DNA of 64,000 nucleotides from NCBI GenBank assembly GCA_965224045.1, contig CBDCYD010000007.1, positions 248,001 to 312,000 of the forward strand. The letters run 5' to 3'. The DNA is from Tectiglobus sp965224045 (GTDB taxonomy: Bacteria > Pseudomonadota > Alphaproteobacteria > Rhizobiales > Hyphomicrobiaceae). Below, piece by piece: positions 61,583-64,000 of this stretch. The notes under the pieces were generated by a model. It was not told the origin of the DNA and ran no database searches. It saw nothing but the letters and a program-made list of their open reading frames with translations. The position numbers and the translations under genes are program-made. How positions within the stretch are numbered: the stretch's first letter is position 1; each line of letters starts with the position of its first letter.

Positions 61583-63490
61583 ATGCGCTTTTCGCCTCAG
61601 TTCCTGGATGAAATCCGCGCACGCCTGCCAGTCAGCCAGGTGGTGGCCCGCAAGGTCGCACTGAAGAAGAAGGGCCGCGAATTTGCCGGGCTTTCGCCCT
61701 TCAAGACGGAAAAGACGCCGTCCTTCTTCGTCAATGACCAGAAAGGGTTTTACCACTGCTTCGCTTCCGGCGAGCACGGCGATATTTTTACGTTCCTGAT
61801 CAAGACGGAAGGCCTGTCGTTTCCCGAAGCCGTAGAGCGCCTTGCAGAAGAGGCCGGCATCCCTCTGCCGAAAGACCACCACCGACCGGATCCGGAGCGC
61901 GAAAGCCAGCGCGCCCGCCTTCTCCAGTTGATGACGGCCTCCGAGGCATTCTTCAGGGCCCAACTGTTCACGGATGCCGGCCGTGCGGCCCGCGACTATC
62001 TGGCCACGCGCGAGATCGACGATGCAACGATCGCGGAATTCGGCCTCGGTTATGCGCCGAACAGCCGCACGGCATTACGCTCCCACCTTGCGCGGCTCGG
62101 CTACACGGATCGGGAGATGATCCTCGCCGGCATGGTGATCGGCGGTGAAGACATTGCCACACCCTACGACCGCTTCCGCCATCGCATCATCTTTCCCATT
62201 CACGACGCTAAGGCCCGGGTTGTGGCGTTCGGTGGCCGCGCGCTCTCGTCCGATCAACCAGCCAAGTACCTGAATTCACCGGAAACGCCACTGTTCCACA
62301 AAGGCAACCTCCTCTACAACGCCCATCGCGCCCGCCAGACCGCGTTTGATCTTGGCGAATCCATTGCCGTTGAAGGCTACATGGATGCCATCGCGTTGTC
62401 CCACGCCGGCTATGCCAACACGGTTGCCCCGCTGGGCACCGCCCTGACGCCGGAACAAATCCACCTGCTGTGGCGCATGGCGCCGGAACCCATTCTTTGC
62501 TTCGACGGAGATGCTGCCGGCCTCAAGGCAGCCTATCGCGCGGTCGATACCGCCCTGCCCTTGCTCAAACCCGGCTACAGCCTGCGCTTCGCGTTTCTCG
62601 CGGACGGGCTCGATCCGGACGACCTGATCCGTCAGCAAGGCCCCCATGCCATCCGCAAGGTGCTCGATCAGGCCTCCCCACTTGCCGAAGTCCTCTGGCA
62701 GCGTGAATGGGCCGCAGGTGATTGGTCGACCCCGGAGCGCCGGGCCGGTTTGGAGGCGCGCCTCAACGCCCTCGTCAGCCGCATCGCAGACCCCGCGGTC
62801 AAGGCCCACTACGGCCAGTCCCTGCGTGAACGTTTACGGAACATGTGGCAGCCCAGGGCCCGTAGTTCGGCGCCATCACCTCTGACGCACACCGCCGCAT
62901 TGGCCGGCAAGGGCCAAGGCAATCCCCGCAATCGCACAAGAAACTATCATGTTTCCAATCACTTACGTGCGCCCGAGCGGACCAGCAGCTTGAAATCCAG
63001 CTCGCTTGTCGCCGGCGAGGGCCAATCCATCCCCTATCGCGAAGCCCTGCTGATCCGAACCCTGATCAATCATCCCTGGCTGCTCGAAGAAGACGCCGAA
63101 ATCGTCGCCGAACTCGATCTCACCTCCATCGCGCTAAGCCGCATACGCGATGGCCTTTTGGCCCTGCTAGCGAGCGAATTTGAACTTGACAGCGTGACCA
63201 TCCGTGACCAATTGGGTAAATTGAGGTTGAGTCACGACGTCGAACTCGTCGATCGTCTGGCCACGCATAAGAGCGATCGCTTTGCAGAACGCGAAGCCGA
63301 CAGTGCCGAGGTGGAGAAGGGCTGGCGCCACACCCTCGCGTTGCACAACCGGCGGGCACTGTATGATCAGCTGGCAATGGCCGAGCAGGACTACCGATTG
63401 CACGGTGACGACGATGTCTTGTCGAGGATCGTCGAACTTCAGCGTCAGATCTCCGCCTCGATCGCAAGCGAAGCACATCTTGACGACTGA
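61583..63490 (+). CDS. dnaG: DNA primase
   Basis: 635 residues from ATG 61583 (AAGGA upstream; ATG 61574 is possible). Three parts: N-terminal CHC2-like region, Toprim/primase core with VVAFGGRAL, AVEGYMDAIALSHAGYANTVAPLGTAL and the DxD in CFDGDAAGLKAAYRAVD, and a C-terminal helicase-binding domain. In the zinc region the CPFH equivalent reads SPFK and the CxxC reads CFAS, so only one of four ligands is left. It lays down RNA primers at replication forks. A Ser/Arg-rich linker (about 420-480) separates the parts. Followed by rpoD. Confidence 0.97.
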   Translation: MRFSPQFLDEIRARLPVSQVVARKVALKKKGREFAGLSPFKTEKTPSFFVNDQKGFYHCFASGEHGDIFTFLIKTEGLSFPEAVERLAEEAGIPLPKDHHRPDPERESQRARLLQLMTASEAFFRAQLFTDAGRAARDYLATREIDDATIAEFGLGYAPNSRTALRSHLARLGYTDREMILAGMVIGGEDIATPYDRFRHRIIFPIHDAKARVVAFGGRALSSDQPAKYLNSPETPLFHKGNLLYNAHRARQTAFDLGESIAVEGYMDAIALSHAGYANTVAPLGTALTPEQIHLLWRMAPEPILCFDGDAAGLKAAYRAVDTALPLLKPGYSLRFAFLADGLDPDDLIRQQGPHAIRKVLDQASPLAEVLWQREWAAGDWSTPERRAGLEARLNALVSRIADPAVKAHYGQSLRERLRNMWQPRARSSAPSPLTHTAALAGKGQGNPRNRTRNYHVSNHLRAPERTSSLKSSSLVAGEGQSIPYREALLIRTLINHPWLLEEDAEIVAELDLTSIALSRIRDGLLALLASEFELDSVTIRDQLGKLRLSHDVELVDRLATHKSDRFAEREADSAEVEKGWRHTLALHNRRALYDQLAMAEQDYRLHGDDDVLSRIVELQRQISASIASEAHLDD

Positions 63491-63768
63491 AAACCAACCC
63501 GCGACCGACCGTCAGGCCGCGCAGGACGGTCCGAACAGCTAAAGAGGTACGGTGCTTGCATTTGCAATTCGGACATCCACGTCAGGATCTGCAGCAAGAG
63601 GATTTTGCCAGCCCTTGTTTCACTCTCGAACAGGACGACAACACGGCTGCCGCGGCGGCCTGTGGGCCCGCAGCCTGCGCCATCACCGCGGATTGGCCCT
63701 ATCAGCAATTGCCTTCATCGACGCCGTGCCCTTCACCCGTTTCATCTGATCCATAGAGACACGAGACC
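63491..63768 (+). other. Gap between dnaG and rpoD
   Basis: 278 bases without a supported gene. It should hold the rpoD promoter, but no unambiguous -35/-10 pair could be placed. Short plus-strand frames here overlap each other and lack coding features. Confidence 0.35.
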
Positions 63769-64000
63769 ATGCAGCAAAAAGCCGAGCCGCAAACCGCCAA
63801 GCAAAAAGACTCCCAAGAGCGCGATGCGCCGTTGCTCGACCTGTCGGACAGCGCCGTCAAGCGAATGATCAAGGCCGCCAAGACGCGCGGCTTCGTGACC
63901 TACGATGAATTGAATTCCGTGCTGCCGTCTTCCGAAGTCTCTTCGGAGCAAATCGAAGACATCATGGCAATGCTCTCGGAAATGGGCATCAATGTCGTCG
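63769..64000 (+). CDS. rpoD: RNA polymerase primary sigma factor, N-terminal part (cut by window end)
   Basis: The first 77 residues from ATG 63769. After a Gln/Lys-rich start the sequence reads VKRMIKAAKTRGFVTYDELNSVLPSSEVSSEQIEDIMAMLSEMGINVV, which is region 1.1 of the primary sigma factor and is very conserved in alphaproteobacteria. The rest of the gene lies beyond the window. The order dnaG-rpoD is the conserved macromolecular-synthesis arrangement without rpsU. Confidence 0.95.
   Translation, partial: MQQKAEPQTAKQKDSQERDAPLLDLSDSAVKRMIKAAKTRGFVTYDELNSVLPSSEVSSEQIEDIMAMLSEMGINVV

Noticed and set aside
1..64000. tRNA or rRNA genes, prophage or integron
   Set aside because: No cloverleaf, rRNA block, integrase or phage gene could be recognised by eye; a tRNA scan would be decisive.

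Overview
The window is high-GC, densely coded chromosomal DNA of an alphaproteobacterium, most likely Hyphomicrobiales (Rhizobiales) or a close relative. The evidence is gene order and family content: carA / GatB-YqeY-like / dnaG / start of rpoD in a row; mreB-mreC-mreD-PBP2-rodA in alphaproteobacterial order; HAD phosphatase-ATP12 chaperone overlapping; an ELM1-type protein; and a DnaG primase whose zinc finger has lost most ligands. Nothing looks like a prophage, plasmid, integron or CRISPR locus. This is core chromosome with metabolic genes and several families of small intergenic palindromic repeats.

Layout. 1-7.8 kb: a minus-strand methionine/one-carbon operon, read right to left: ArsR-methyltransferase fusion regulator, metF, the homocysteine half of methionine synthase, two unrecognised proteins each with a C-terminal membrane anchor, the folate/B12/reactivation half of methionine synthase, and a small membrane protein. 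8.2-18.7 kb: MlaC-like protein, EttA, DsbA-like oxidoreductase, CPBP-type membrane protein, 2OG-Fe(II) oxygenase, ELM1-like protein, Lrp/AsnC regulator, M24 peptidase, GT39 glycosyltransferase, greA. 18.8-27 kb: carB, then a molybdenum oxidoreductase operon that looks like cytoplasmic sulfite dehydrogenase SoeABC, with the membrane subunit frameshifted. 27-34 kb: alpha/beta hydrolase, enolase-superfamily enzyme, universal stress protein, dienelactone hydrolase, pccB, ATP12, HAD phosphatase. 34-41.5 kb (plus strand): aldo/keto reductase, DUF1445 protein, metallo-hydrolase, a complete TRAP transporter and a second metallo-hydrolase. 41.9-47.6 kb: cell-shape operon mreBCD-mrdA-rodA. 47.8-56.7 kb: leuA with a leucine-rich leader peptide, PhzF-like isomerase, ilvC, secreted cyclase-family protein, and a GT2 / enolase-superfamily / RraA cluster. 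56.8-64 kb: efp and epmA (divergent), DUF1287 protein, carA, YqeY-like, dnaG, start of rpoD.

How the genes work together. MetF supplies 5-methyl-THF to the split MetH, and the ArsR-methyltransferase at the head of the operon has an inverted repeat lying over its own predicted -10, so it probably senses the SAM/SAH state. CarA and CarB form one enzyme although encoded about 37 kb apart. EpmA probably modifies Lys34 of the EF-P encoded divergently. LeuA and IlvC serve branched-chain amino-acid synthesis, and leuA appears to be controlled by ribosome-mediated attenuation.

The points most worth a second look are the split methionine synthase with two unknown tail-anchored proteins between its halves, the leaderless-looking ArsR-methyltransferase promoter, the leuA attenuator, the frameshifted SoeC, a dispersed palindromic repeat with covarying stems, and a hairpin-rich non-coding stretch downstream of ilvC. 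All calls were made by reading the sequence; no database search or folding program was run.
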